In this document: in pieces, positions 38,493 through 51,396 of the stretch
How positions within the stretch are numbered: position 1 is the stretch's first letter
Layout: each line of letters starts with the position of its first letter
Assembly (NCBI RefSeq): GCF_017562075.2
Contig: NC_054084.1
Span: 37,573,499-37,637,498, forward strand
DNA: 64,000 nucleotides
Reading direction: 5' to 3'
From: Anopheles merus
Lineage: Eukaryota; Arthropoda; Insecta; Diptera; Culicidae
Translations under genes and position numbers: made by a program
The notes under the pieces: generated by a model
Seen by the model: only the letters and a program-made list of their open reading frames with translations
Told to the model about the DNA's origin: nothing
Databases searched by the model: none

Positions 38493-41400
38493 CTGGTGGT
38501 GCAAAATCAGCACCATCGCACGGTAGCAGCACTTCCAAAGTGCTCGAGTTCCGTAATCGAAGTCATTAAAATAATGAGCCCATTTCCGACCATTCATGAT
38601 GCTGGCTTGGGTGTTACACCGCCCATGCCAGCTGGTGCAGCGCGTAGTCCGGAATCAATGTCATAGCCGTTAAAATTTAGCGATAGCTATGCAAAGCGCT
38701 GCCTTTCAGCGACGAAGCTTTGTGAAGTGTAGATGAGTGGCACTTCAAATTGATTTGTTGCACGGTTCAAGGTTGAGTCGTAAAAAACAAAAACAAAAAG
38801 AAAATTAGTCTGAAGCATACTTATAAATGGAATATGCGATTTACATTCACTTGAAAAAGTAAGGCAGAACAATTTGATGTAAAGCATAGTAAAGAGATGG
38901 AAAAATAAGTAATTTAAACAATCATATTACTTAAATAAAAAAACAAACGATCATTTAACAGAAAAAATCCCCAATATGTTAATACCATTTGCCACGAAAC
39001 GACTTCGACACATGAAACTAATTCCACAATTCTCACTATCACTATATATGGCGTGCTAATCTACCAGCTAACTACTTTAATTTGCTCTCACACAAGCGCA
39101 TCTAACGATATACCACATTTCGGCCACCAACTGTGCAAGGTGTCGTCGGTAGTGTGCGGCTCAGCACCGTTTGCAATTATCACAGTTGTGAAAATTTCGT
39201 CAACATTCAACTTAAAATCGATGGGCTGTTGCGATTAAAAAGCAGTTACGCTTTCGTCGTTTCGGTTTTTTTGCTGGTTTTGTTTTAGTGGCCCTTATTC
39301 GAGATCGCTTTTACACCTGGTTTCCTAAAAGCTAAAAGTTACCAAACACCGTATACGGCAGCCGATCCATACACGGGAAAGGAATAAAAAGCGAACAGCA
39401 CGAATCGTAACGAAAAGTTAACTCCATCGGTGTCAAGGGAGTGACAGTTTGGACGATGCACCGGGTATCGTTACAGCCACCCCTTGGGTGTATGCACTTT
39501 TTTATGTATATTTTTGTCGCTAACCTTGCCCACCTCCCTCTTAGTTTGGCGGAGGACTGGTGCAAATAGAAAACGATATGAGAAAAGTTTCACAAACGGT
39601 CGTAAGGAGATGCTCAACCGTCTCCGTGCCAGTACGGGGCCACTGCAACTGCTGGCGAGGCGCTGAGCAGCATTCGCCAAACGAAATTACCTGTGCTTTG
39701 TGGGATTGTGCCAGGAATGTGACGAAACTCCGTTTGGTTGGCCCGGTTGGCTCGTAGGACGAAGTTTAGCAAATATGATTTCACACTCGATTGAGTAAAC
39801 CAACCGAGCTGTCTGTTTCGGAACAGTGCCGCGGCGGAGTGATTCTCTGCTCGGTGGCGCTGAACCCTGCCTGGTCCTTGCCAAGACGGGGCAAGATGGA
39901 ATGCCATTCCGTCAGCCAGCCGGTTGGGTCGAATGTGACAACGAGCTGTGCTACAAAAAAACGGGCTTCGATGACGATCTCAAAAATAGGACAATCGGTT
40001 GCGGTGCCAAACCGCAACGAGCTTGCTCTAGGGGAGGTGCGAACGTCTAACCGAAAATGTGGTCTGCATTCTTTCTTATTCAATAGCGTTCACGTGACCA
40101 GACTGTGGATTTGAATTTTTAAAATGGATGCACTTTTGATAAAGAAATAATTACTCATTGAAAGTTGTTGCGCAAGTGTGTTGGTTCTTAAGCCAAATTT
40201 AATTTTTATGTTATAACACTTTGCGAACAGGATGGAATTTTTACTTACTCAATAAAATGAAGCATTGTAAATCTAACATAAAGATTTCGCAATGTATGGT
40301 ATAGTTTACACCATTCACTCTTTTTCAGTTGGCAAAAGTGCAATTTTCTCCAAATGAACGAAAAAAGTTCTTGCACTCAATCGCACGCAGAACGAAGCGC
40401 ACGAGATTTGGCAGCCCAGAAACCTGCTGCGACGGTTGAAAGAAAAAAACAGAGCGGTTTAGTTTATACATTTTTATATGAAGAAGCATTCGAGAGGAAC
40501 TCTTGCTTTTCCACTCTTGCATCGTATTCGATGATAAAACGTTCGCTTTGTACTTGTCAAGTTGAAGAAATGGAGGAATATTTTACGAAACTGGTACCCG
40601 CCACTCAAGACCAGCGCGCACACTAGCCCGTAGTGTTCAACTGTGCTCCCGCCGCCGTCTGCCTGCAGCTGAAAACTTGTGAGGCCAGCGTAGCGCAAAT
40701 GATTGACGATGCTTTTACGCTTTTTGACGTATCCTTCCACCACGGGTATGGGTTTTTTCTCTCTCTTCATTTCCATCCAATACTGCATCATACACACACA
40801 CACACACCCATGTGCTCTTGTATACGCTATAGCTCCCGGGGCTTTTTGCAAATATCCAATTTTACCATACCCGGTTCGACCCGAACTGTGAGCGGATGAC
40901 AGATCGGAGGGGAGAAGACTCCTGAAAAGTGGCACAGCGTACTGCAATATAGCAGTGGAGAAATCATTTCGCAGAAATAGCTCTTCGCTCTGTATCGATA
41001 TAAAACATGAACCCCAATAGGTTTATGGCCGATTTCGTCCGGGACAACTGTTCACAGAAAACGCTTTGAAGATATCGTCCACCACCGCCCCAAAATACCC
41101 GCCCGTGTCGTACATGATTATGACCATCAATCGAACATTGAACAGCTGGAATCCATTTCTCGTTGTGTGTACAGCCGAATGGAAGAAATGTAAGCGCATT
41201 GTTAGGAGCGTGCAATCGTTTAGGGATCGGTTTTTACCATTTTTACCGTAAAAATAATAAAATGTCTATTGAATCGTACGATTTTTATTCGGACAATAAT
41301 GCTTGGGAAAGTATTTGATACGATGGCTCGGTTTCGGAAGGTTATAAAACACACCGATAAAGCGATGAAAACTTTGCATATTTTATGTTACGATAGAGCC

Positions 41401-41710
41401 AAATCCAAACCAAATATGGTAATATTTCAAAACATTTTGCATACCGCTTTGAAGAATTGCAATACGGCCAGATTCACAAACTGCGATGGTTTTGGTAGAA
41501 TTGTCATTCGATCGAGTCTGCCGCTCATCAACAAGTTCGTCAAATGTTAATGCTGTCACTGACTCATTGCTTCAAACCAAGCTTGTACGCCGTTCCCTAG
41601 CCGTAAGCCATATTTGCTGTCAGCAGTGTGATTGGAATTCAAATCCTGGATTTCATTTCCACTGACTATTTAAGCACAGTGCGTCACAGCTTACCGTTCA
41701 CTAACACTAT

Positions 41711-41745
41711 TATAAGCCAATCAAATTCAGTACTCTCTTATCAGT
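41711..41745 (+). promoter_or_regulatory. possible core promoter (TATA-like plus initiator)
   Basis: TATAAG begins 32 bases upstream of the A in TCAGTG (A at 41743), which is the spacing and initiator sequence typical of insect focused promoters. CCAAT occurs just after the TATA-like box. There is no downstream promoter element at +28. The first two ATGs downstream, at 41775 and 41794, are both immediate ATG-TGA start-stops. No recognisable exon follows, so this may be chance or an alternative internal promoter. Confidence 0.2.
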
Positions 41746-44482
41746 GCAAACTTTTCCATCTTGCCTGCCACCAGATGTGAGCAGCGTGGCCGTATGTGAG
41801 CTGCCTCGGTTGCATCACGTGCCGCTCGGAACGGGGCTTCCACAGCCCGGAAACAGTTGCTGTGGCTCCCTTCAGAACTTGATCCTCAACACTTCCTGAT
41901 TAAAGCCAAAGGCGTCAATCAGACGAGATACGGACACTTGCCGGTACAGCACGGGTAGTACGTTTCGATTTGGTGCTTGGTGCTTGTACCCGGGTACAAA
42001 TTAAGGACCCACTGTCGGCACTACTTCCACTTGCAGTCGACCAAGGGCGTTGCTTCTTACCAGCGGTTCCACATCAAACCTCTCAGCCACAATCGGCACA
42101 CTACTATCGTGTCTAATCCTCGAGGCAATAAAGAAACACTACCACCCGTCCCGTCCTCCCATCATCAGCATCATCATCAGCATGCAGGCTTATCTACGTA
42201 GGAAGCGCTCTGTCCGAATTTATTCGGAATGCCATAGCGCTTTTGTGTGCTTCGGTCTTGCCGTGTGCTTTCGTTCTTCCTTCGGGCGCTAGAAATAGTA
42301 TGGAATGTTACTGGTACATCTTTTCACCTTCCTCCACTCTCCCTTTCCCTGTTGCCAGCGCGGGTTTTGCACAGAACCAGTACCAGTTCATTTGGAGTTA
42401 TTAGAGTGAAGAACTAGAAAAGGATCCTTCTAGCAAATGGGAGGCTAAAGAAAGGAAATAATTAAAAGATAACTTTCACCCAAATTGAAGCAAGTGCATG
42501 CCCGGGAGCAAATTAATCTTGCCGCAAAGAATTGTGATGAGCATAGGCCCTGGCTGGCCGGATGGGCTCGGTTGCACAGTTGCCCGTTCCCAAGGCGGTG
42601 AATGAAACGAGAGACGAGAAAAAAAAAAACAAACACCACCCCCTCGAGAAACTGACCAATGATTAAGCCAGGCCGTTCAAGTACGGCCGTAACGGCCGGC
42701 CCTTGCTGAAAGTGTGTTCCATCATTTGGCAAGCAAATGGCCATCCAAACGCTAGAACCGTTCTGTTGCGCTCCTTGTTTCTACGTGCGTTTGAAGTTAA
42801 ACCACCACCACCGGCCAAACAGGCAGTTGTGAGGACACCAAGCAACGAGCGTACGCATAAAGATGTTTGCTCCCTGCTTACTATCCGTCCAACTTCCTGT
42901 GCGTACGAATTCCATCAGTTTTGCGCGCTGAAAACATTCCGGACCTGCTCGTTCCATCACCGGGTTTTTGCTTTTACATTGCTGTCAATCGGAACACTCA
43001 CTCGGCCGGAAAATCGTGCCAGTCATTGCGATTGAGCAAAGATTTTGTTTTTCGCTCTGCGCGTCGCTTCTTGCTTCGTCGTTAAAATACGCTACCCATC
43101 TCCCGAGCCCTACCAGTAGTTACATTTCACTCCGACTGGGTTTAGTTTGGGCAAAATCAAACCAAGCGTCGCACGAACATCTTGCCTAGGGTTTTGCTGT
43201 ATTTAAGATGTAAACTCTGTGCGAGCATCACACGCACACTGGAGATGCGGCGCTGTGACATGCAGCTAGAAAAAGAATGTCCCTTTTAGGCAGCTTCCAG
43301 ATTGCTGACAAATTTTATGACAGATTGTTTCCATCGTAAGATTGAACGATCATTTTCGATTTAATCAGAGATTTGCCAGAGCATCACTCTTCTAGAGCAA
43401 ACTAGGTTGTATGAAATGGGAATAGATTTTACCAAGTTTCATAGAGCAGCAAGCGAATGGCAACGCTTGAAATAGCACACCAAAAATATGCTGCCACTCA
43501 TAGATACCGATTGTTCGAGCCAGGCTTTTTGTGTGAATTTTCCTAGCCAATAATCATTATGGCCCGAATCGGATCCCTTAGCTATGGTTGCGGTTTCCGT
43601 TCTGTGCCCGAACGCTGGCAGCAGTGAAAATATTCATTACAATTACACCGAACTGAAGAGTGGGCCTTTGATTAATGAACAGTGATTAAATTGGTTCGGG
43701 CGGAGCACTGTTACGTGACAGCACATTCTACCGAAACGGACGGCATGATATCTCTGTGCCATAATTCGGTTTCGGCGCTTATTAAGCATTTACTGCGAAA
43801 ATCACATAATGTGCTTTTTGCTAATTGAATATTTTTTGCCACGTAGATAACACTGGCTGGAAATCGGTAGCTACTGTGCTGTTTCTAAATGGCAAGGCTT
43901 TCTAATTTCATTTTAGTTGTTTTCGTTTATCAAAATTTGATGTCCTTGGTTCGTACAGGAATTATCCAACAAATCACATCAATGTTAATCAATACGCCCA
44001 TATTCAAAACCTTGCAGCATCACCCACCCACCCAGCAAACGATGGTATCGAGTGTGTACTGTTGCGAGCCTTCAAAAACACACATTTGCCAACCGCCGAC
44101 ATCGTTGCGTTCGCTATCGATCGAACTGTCTCGAAGAACAATAGCGTCAAACCAGAAATTGACAAATGACATTCTTTCCACAACCGAGCCCAACGAGAAG
44201 CGGAAACATTCCTCTGTTCCGAGGAGCGGCTGGATGGTGGGTGAATTTGCACCGTTCCGGCAGCGTGACCGCCCGACCAGCCAGCCAACCAGCACAGGGC
44301 AGGGTGGCACAATTTGGACTCTTAATAAAGATTCATTACTTTGATAATCAATATTTATATTTAATGGTCAGTTTCGAATTAATGACATCTAATTAATTAT
44401 GTCCAACACCAACGCACGGGACCGCGCGCCACAAACAGCGTGCGGCCGTGGTAAAGCATATTGAGCAGTTTGCTGAAGCAGT

Positions 44483-44503
44483 AGCAGCAGCAGCAGCAGC
44501 AGC
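44483..44503. repeat. (AGC)7 microsatellite
   Basis: Seven perfect AGC units. They read as a poly-Cys run in the overlapping minus frame, which should not be taken as a gene. Confidence 0.9.
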
Positions 44504-44783
44504 ATGGCAGAAACCATTCGTGCGTGGCACGGGCCTGCAGGAATTCATTACGCAGCACTACAATGCAGTTTTCCGGTCGGGCGAATAAACATAATTTTGA
44601 GCGGAATTGTCTTGCCTTGTCGGACGCCGAAAGACATGTGCTGTGTGCCGTAATTTTGCGAACCATTTTATGATTTGATTGCTGCGCGCTTCGGTGGAAA
44701 GCGGGTGTATCGTTAATGAGATAAATTTGAAAATCAAACCAAAGTATTAACAGATACATTAATTAGTCACTAGCCACTGGGTT

Positions 44784-45001
44784 GGGAAGTGAGTGTCTAT
44801 CTTTTCAGTAAAGCATGCTTGATTTTGCAATATTTCATAATATAGCAAACATTAATTTGATGAACTAAATACATGCAAACAGAAATGAAAAAGAAAATAA
44901 AATAAAATGTGTTTAGTTCATCTAATTAATGTTTGCTATCTGATGAAATATTGGAAAATCAAGCATGCTTTACTGAACAGCACAAACACAACTCACTTCC
45001 C
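44784..45001. repeat. long inverted repeat / hairpin, 71-nt arms
   Basis: The left arm 44804-44874 and right arm 44907-44977 are each 71 nt and are complementary at 66 of 71 positions with no gap, around a 32-nt A-rich loop (44875-44906). Beyond bulges of 9 and 13 nt, an outer 11-bp pair GGGAAGTGAGT/ACTCACTTCCC (44784-44794 and 44991-45001) extends the stem. Landmarks of the stem are TTCAGTAAAGCATGCTTGAT and AGCAAACATTAATT. No target-site duplication or transposon-type terminus is evident at the ends. It could be a snap-back MITE, a recent inverted duplication, or a hairpin RNA precursor giving small RNAs if transcribed from either strand. Confidence 0.9.
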
Positions 45002-48000
45002 ACAAACATAATATGTTACAATATTGTATAAATTACATTGAAGTGGTAGTGAGTTCTTAGCAAAAGACAAACATTTAAGAACTCTTTTATTCCCTTCTAA
45101 TCTGCAAACCAGAAACAGAATCTGACAAAAGCCATGCAGTATTTCAGAGCCACATAATCATATTCTTCGATATTTTGCATACGTTATCAACCGCACCGTA
45201 CAGATTGGTTTCCGCTAGAGCGATGTCTTGCACGATCCATTTAAATGTGTGTCCCAAGGCAGGGTAGGCTTATCGAGGGGTATTAAGGACATTTTTTTAC
45301 TCATGTTTGGTCACTTTACAAATCAGAGATGATGGGTTCGTGTAGGTTTATGCAGAGGCAAATATTTGTAAAATTTTGTTTGTGAACGAATCATTTCTAT
45401 TTAAGCTGAAGTTGGGACTGGTTCGGAGTTGAAACAGATCATGTTAAGTATGTTTTCTTTTGTAAACCTTTGAGACAAATTTAACTAACATACCAGTACA
45501 TTTTACTTTTGATATAACTAAACTATACTTTCATCTCAACATGTCTGATTGAAAAAATCCAACATAATTTCAGCTTGTGTATTTTAGCCACATTAATAGC
45601 TAGTATTAGCATTAGTATTTTTTGAAAAGGCTATAACCTTCCAATCGGTATTCGCGTTTGTCTTTCTCCCAAGAACTCTAAAATTAACCGTTTTTTTCGT
45701 GCCATTCGTCAGAGAGAAAGGTATCAACTCGGTCATGTTCATCTATCTGCCAAAGGAACTTGAACCAAACAACCCGAAGCTAAGGTTAGATTTCTTATCA
45801 TTATTGCTAGCATTGTCGACGCTGGTAAGTGTATCGCATTTGCCGATCATTTGCCAAAGGCTACCCATAACGATGATGCTGCACAAGGTTATACGAGGCA
45901 AGAACCCTTTTCGAAACCCTGCGGGAAGATTGACCGGAATAAAGACCGGAATAAACCTTGCCTGTGACGCGCTCGGGCGGCTGAATAGCAAAATGATCAG
46001 CGCACAACAGCCTGCAACAACAAAAAAGGAGCAGGGAAAGTCACTCAACAGCACCGGTCCGGGGTAAAATATGTGTATGTTGTGCTCGTTCAATGAACCA
46101 TGAAACGAACCAAAAACCTTCCCCCCGACCCCTGTTTCGTGATAACGTGCCTGGTGAAGGATAGTGATAGTACTTTTGCAGCCTGCTTCCTGGTTGCCTA
46201 CTTGTAACGTTTGCCCCGAAGGCTGCACAGTTCGGGGAACTATCGGGAAAACGCAAACCTAGCAAGTCAGGCAAGACGAAGCAAGCAAAAAAAAATATAC
46301 GAACGACAGAATATGTGAGTGAGCTTACGTGCCAAGCACTATTAAATTTAATGGTGCTTAATAGAATGAGGATTAAAATTTAATGAAAGTGGAGATACAC
46401 ATTGTGCTCGCCGTCAAGTAGCGGAGCGTGCCGTGAAGCCTTTTTCGCGTCCATTAGCCGAGACGTGCGATTTGGCGGCGGTCGAGTGAGATCTCCTTGG
46501 AAGCTTTACAGCCCGTGCCGTGTTACTGGCGTGCTACACAGTTCATTGCCTAAGAGCTCCCTGCTGGTACTTGTGATTCCTATCTTCCGCTCATTTGCCC
46601 GTGGCCGAATTGGCCGAACCATCGATGGGGTTGGGCAGGGGAAGCTTGACGGTGATCCATCCACCACTTTGATGCTAATGATTATTGAAGATGGCGTTGT
46701 TTCTGGTTAATTTTACGGGCAGAGAGATCAGCGTAAAAGTAGCAGCAAACCAACGAAAGAAAAAAAATCCCTCCAGAACTCACCCAAACCCAAAGGCAGC
46801 TGTCTCTCTCGACATCTGATTGAGCTCATGTGGTGCCTAAAGCCACACTGAACAACCAAAAAAAAACTGACGGCAAGGAAAACTGGCGTTAATCTCACCA
46901 AGCAAAGTAGTGTAGTCATGCCGAAACGTTCGAAGAGTCCTATGAAGTCGACTGGTCGTGCTGTGATGCATAATACAGGCGGCACCGTAGTGGAAGGCGA
47001 AGCAACGCGAGGACGTGTTGGCCAAATGGCCGTTAAACATAATGATAATTAATAAAGCCATAATTGGTTAAGATTGCGAATTAAGATCGGCATGAAATGA
47101 TGACAATAAATTGTCCGTTTAATTAAAAGTTTAACAAAAACTTTGCTCAATCTGTGCAGCTCGAGTGGGCTTCGCGGGCGGTAGAAGAAGTAATAAACGT
47201 GTTCCGACATCTTTTTGACCTTGCATGGTTCTTGGAAGAAAGATTAACGTGGTGGAGTCAAAATAAGACTAATGGGTTTTTTTTATTCAGAAGGGAGACT
47301 ATTTTTTATTCAAAGATGCAATTATAGTAAGAATTTAAAAATTCTTTGAATGATGTAACGGGACTTTCCAAATAAAATGCTGTAAAAGTCTTTATAGAAA
47401 AAAAAAACATCTTAAACAAGTCTGAAAACAAGATGTAATCAAAATGATGCTAGGTAAACAGAGGCCCACTTCACTAAGACATCAAGCGATTGAGAAATAT
47501 TACTTCACACATCCTCCTCGCGGGTAACATGTCAAGATCCAATGTTTTACAACAAATAAATGACTCTGAAAAGTGTGTTGAAGAAGCTTTCCGGTTCGCT
47601 CTCTCACTTTTCAAGTGCCGGTCACATCCACAGCAGCAGTGTTTCAATAGATATATGATGCTTTGAAGTGTTTTTCTCCGGCACCGACCGATGTTTGTCT
47701 TGTGTGGGCAAAATAACAAGAAAAAAAAACCCAACACCATCCACAACGGCCCACGAGAGCAATAAAGGAACAAAACCAGAACCAACAAAACACTACACAC
47801 AATTCAGCCGGGCACTAGTGCGCCCAGCTCTCTGCGTATCCTAGTGTGTGTGTGCGTGTGTGTGTATGTGTGTGTACGTAGCAGCACCATGTCATTTGTA
47901 GTGCTGATAGACTTATATGCCTGGCCGACACGATACGTGGTGTCAATGATGATGATGGCGAAGCATTTGCACTTCTACCACCATTCCAAGCATCGACACG

Positions 48001-50779
48001 GCAATAACAATAACAATCACTTCATATTGGGTGCCTGTGGAACCTGGGAAGGAGGTGGATAGGCTCACCCCGCTCGCCCGCCAGTCACTCGGCCGCACTC
48101 AGATTGCTCCGGTGCTGAGTTGACTAAAACGATGAGCGCCTCCATCCATCCAGGCGCAGTAGATACGGTTCCGCCAGGATCTAGTCTTGCAGGACAGGAC
48201 CGGGGGCCGACTTCCGGATGTGTGTTTTTATTTCCTTGGACATTGCTTCCGACCAAAACAAAACGAAACGAAAAAAAAAACAAGCTAGGAGGAAAATAAA
48301 AGCCCCACAAGAAACGGGAATGGAAATGTTTCGTGCCAAAGCGATGCCGTACGATGAAAAATAACAGAAACATCAACGGCTGTACGGAAAGGCCTGCCAA
48401 GAAGGCCTGCAAATAACGTTGCGTTTCCGTTTTCTACCACCATCACCAATGCCCGTTTTGGGGGGGCGGTGGGAATTCGCCCGCTCGAACCATAATCATA
48501 AATTGTCGATCGTTATTGAAAAATAAATATTGGAATATAATAACGGGCCCACTTCTGGGCCCGATTACTGCACCGAATAGCCTGGTCGGTAGGTGTTGGG
48601 GGGGGGGGAGAGAAAAGGGCAGTGAATATTGTGTCGCTCGAGTGCTAAGTGATGGGTGAAGCTCTGTTGGGGGAAACAGGCCTGGGCAGGAAGTTGCTCC
48701 TTTCATCCGAGCTCCCTTCATCGGGCAGCGGACCAGAAACCAACTCGTCTTCTATTTTTAGGGTGCTGAGACACCGTAATGATGCGAGCACGGGGTGGGA
48801 GGTGGTGTGGGGTACGGCTCGTGCTCATGATAATCATTTTTCTTGTAAAAAGGATGTTTTTATTGTGTTCGATTATGAGCGCAAAGTTATGGGCGATGTT
48901 TTTGGGGGCCTCCCCCTCGTATCGTTTTGGTAAGTGGCTGTCCCTAACAACGGTCGGTGCATACCGTAAATGGGTCCAATAAACTTCCATTCCAGGTACG
49001 ACCGATATACCACCGTAAGTGACAAATTCTGCGTAAACCGAGGCAAGTAAATTAATTGTCACTTTGGGGAGCTTAATGTAGTGTGCAAACTTGACACTCA
49101 ATTAGTGTTTAAATATGGAGTGCCAGTTGTGAGCTGGATGCTGGAAAACGTTACGAATAACAACGAGTAACGAAACGAGTTTTTATTGAAGAACTGGTGC
49201 CACGCATACCTTGGCAATCATAAAAAAAATGTGCGTATAGTAATGTTTTGTGTTACAATACGAAAGCGCAGTAGCATTTAGAAGGAGGGGAAAAAATCCC
49301 AAGTACCCAATATGAACCCATCACACTCTCAGCCCTTCGAGCATGTAAGCCTTCTGTAACCGGAGTGTAAACGCGTTAAAATGTGCAAACAATTCAGTAC
49401 ACTGGTAAAAGGCCTCCGCTTTCCTGCACTGGTTCATCACTCCCATCGCTTCGGAACGCACAATTTGGATGGGTTTGGTTTGGGTTGAACAAATAAATCA
49501 CTCGTACCCGAAAAAGATGGGCCAGCTTCCATTGCCGCTTTATTAGATTACATTTCCATCAGCAGTCATGGGAGCACGTTTTGCCAATGGGTAAGACTGC
49601 TGCCAGTAAATGGCCAGCATTTGCTGACTCGACGCTCATTCTCTTGCCACTGCCACCCTGGTCGATGTATCGTTGTACTGACGCCCTTTGCCAATATAAC
49701 TGCCACGGAGAGCAAAAGTGCCATGACCAGCACACGCTGCTACACTGCCAAACCATATTCACATTCCGGCACGGTGTGCAATGAGCTCGCCCTTGCAAGA
49801 CGGTTTGTAGCTCCTTTTCAGCGGGCTGTCGAGAATGGAATGGAAAAATTAAAGCGCACACAAAAAAAGGAAGACGTACTACAGCACACTCTTAACGTAC
49901 GCTGGTGAGGGAAAGGAGCCGGAACACACCATGAGGGGGCAGTAGAATCACCAGAACGCATGAAGTGTTTTTACAGAATACAATTTTGTTGTTTCGATTC
50001 AATAAAAACAATCTGTGAGTGATTGGGTGAAATTTATTTACTTTGCTTCTGGCCACTCTTTTGCCGGACAGGGGCTCCCTGCTTAGCACGGGGCATCTTA
50101 ACGAAGACGCATTTCTTTCCAGCTTGCCGTGGCGAACAGTACCGAGAAGCTGCTCCAGTGTGTTTCTGCGCTTTGACATTTTTCATTCGAACCCTTAACC
50201 CAGAGCCGAGCGAAAGGTGGTAGGGAAAACGTGGAAGCGCGTGGAAGGTTGAAAGGTTTATTTACTCGCCTCAGCCTCACTCACCAACCGGCTTGGGTTT
50301 AAAATTCCTGTACCTAAGCTTTTCCCATTCCAGGGTTCCAGTGTTGTGCAGTTGTCTGCGTACGGTTTCTTCGACCATTTCTTCGACAAGCGTTTGCTAA
50401 ACGTACCGACAGTTGACTTTCTGTTTACGTTTGCTCTGTTGGCAATGGGGGGAAAGATTTGTGGATTCGGTTGCTTCATAAAATGAAAATATTTGGACAG
50501 TACATTGATTTGGTAAACTATCTCTGTGGCTGACGAATGTTTGCTGGCAAAATTTTAGACTTGGATTCCAAAGTGAACTGAAAATTAGAAACACAAAATG
50601 CTGTCTCAAATCACTTAACAAAACTTTAATATTAAACATGACACATTAAACAATAACGAATAAACACTTCCAGAAAGTCTGATTATTGATTTATTTTTTA
50701 TAATTTTACCGGGTGTTTACCTTTTTCGTTTTTATTCGTCTAAATATTGAGTATTTTTATTTGAATAGGATTTTAATTA
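45002..50779 (+). other. intron interior, no gene recognised
   Basis: AT-rich at 45002-45650 and 47060-47450, moderate GC elsewhere. It contains the near-perfect palindrome at 46334-46359, a GT run at 47844-47875, the GGGCCC hairpin at 48544-48563 and an 11-G run at 48598-48608. No open frame shows a known domain. Confidence 0.5.
47844..47875. repeat. imperfect (GT)n microsatellite
   Basis: GT units interrupted by GC and AT steps over about 32 bases. Confidence 0.9.
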
Positions 50780-51066
50780 CAGTCTTTCCCCGAGTCACGC
50801 GAATAATGCGTTCCGAAGACATTAGCTTAACTCGGATTTTCGCGTATGTCGAATATCACGTTTTACAGCAAAAATATACTTGATAATTAATTATTTTTGA
50901 TTTAATTTAGTTCATCGATGCAGTATATTACTTATTTGACTCAATTGTTGTAGAAAACTTGGTTATTTATGTATTTTTGGTCATTTTGAACTTTTGAAAA
51001 AAGTGCAAATTATATTTTATTTGACAATTGATAGAGAAAATTGTCACGTAACTCGGGGAAAGACTG
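50780..51066. mobile_element. 287 bp pogo/Tigger-like MITE
   Basis: It starts CAGTCTTTCCCCGAGT and ends with the reverse complement of the same 16 bases (51051-51066). The terminal repeats extend to about 22 bp with two differences. TA precedes the left end (50778-50779); CA follows the right end, so one side of a TA target duplication seems mutated. Subterminal AACTCGGATTTTCGCG (50828-50843) repeats the ACTCGG theme. The interior is AT-rich with no coding capacity. The CAGT ends and TA target point to the Tc1/mariner superfamily, pogo/Tigger branch; this assignment rests on end motifs alone. Confidence 0.8.
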
Positions 51067-51396
51067 CAACTTGTTATACTTACAGTCAAAATCTGTCTTC
51101 AAAGCTTCTATAAAAAAAATACTTCAAAACAACCGTTATCTCAAAACTCAAAACTAACTCTTCGCTGAATATTGATTCACATAGTTTGAACAAAATTCTT
51201 AACATGGATGTTTACACAACATTCTAATTCTGGGGTTATTATCCATAGTACGCAAACTTTTATCGCTTCTGCTTCTGAATGAAGATTTTAAGAGTGTTGT
51301 ATATATTCGTCAAGTTATCAGAAAGCCTGTTAGAGCAACAGTTTAAACCTATTCTGTCAATAAGTGACGTTCAAATTTGGTTATAAAAAACTTGCC

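Larger units (their letters stand above)
38493..44783 (+). other. intron interior, no gene recognised
   Basis: AT-rich to about 39050 and near 40120-40330, otherwise moderate GC. It contains the short hairpin at 38601-38636, a TATA/initiator-like pair near 41711-41745, an AC run at 40792-40808 and a CAG run at 44483-44503. The many open frames, up to 157 codons on the minus strand at 40474-40947, lack any recognisable domain. Confidence 0.5.

Noticed and set aside
41269..41550. 93-codon + frame with protein-like composition
   Set aside because: It has no ATG at its 5' end, no recognised family and no splice context; likely chance.
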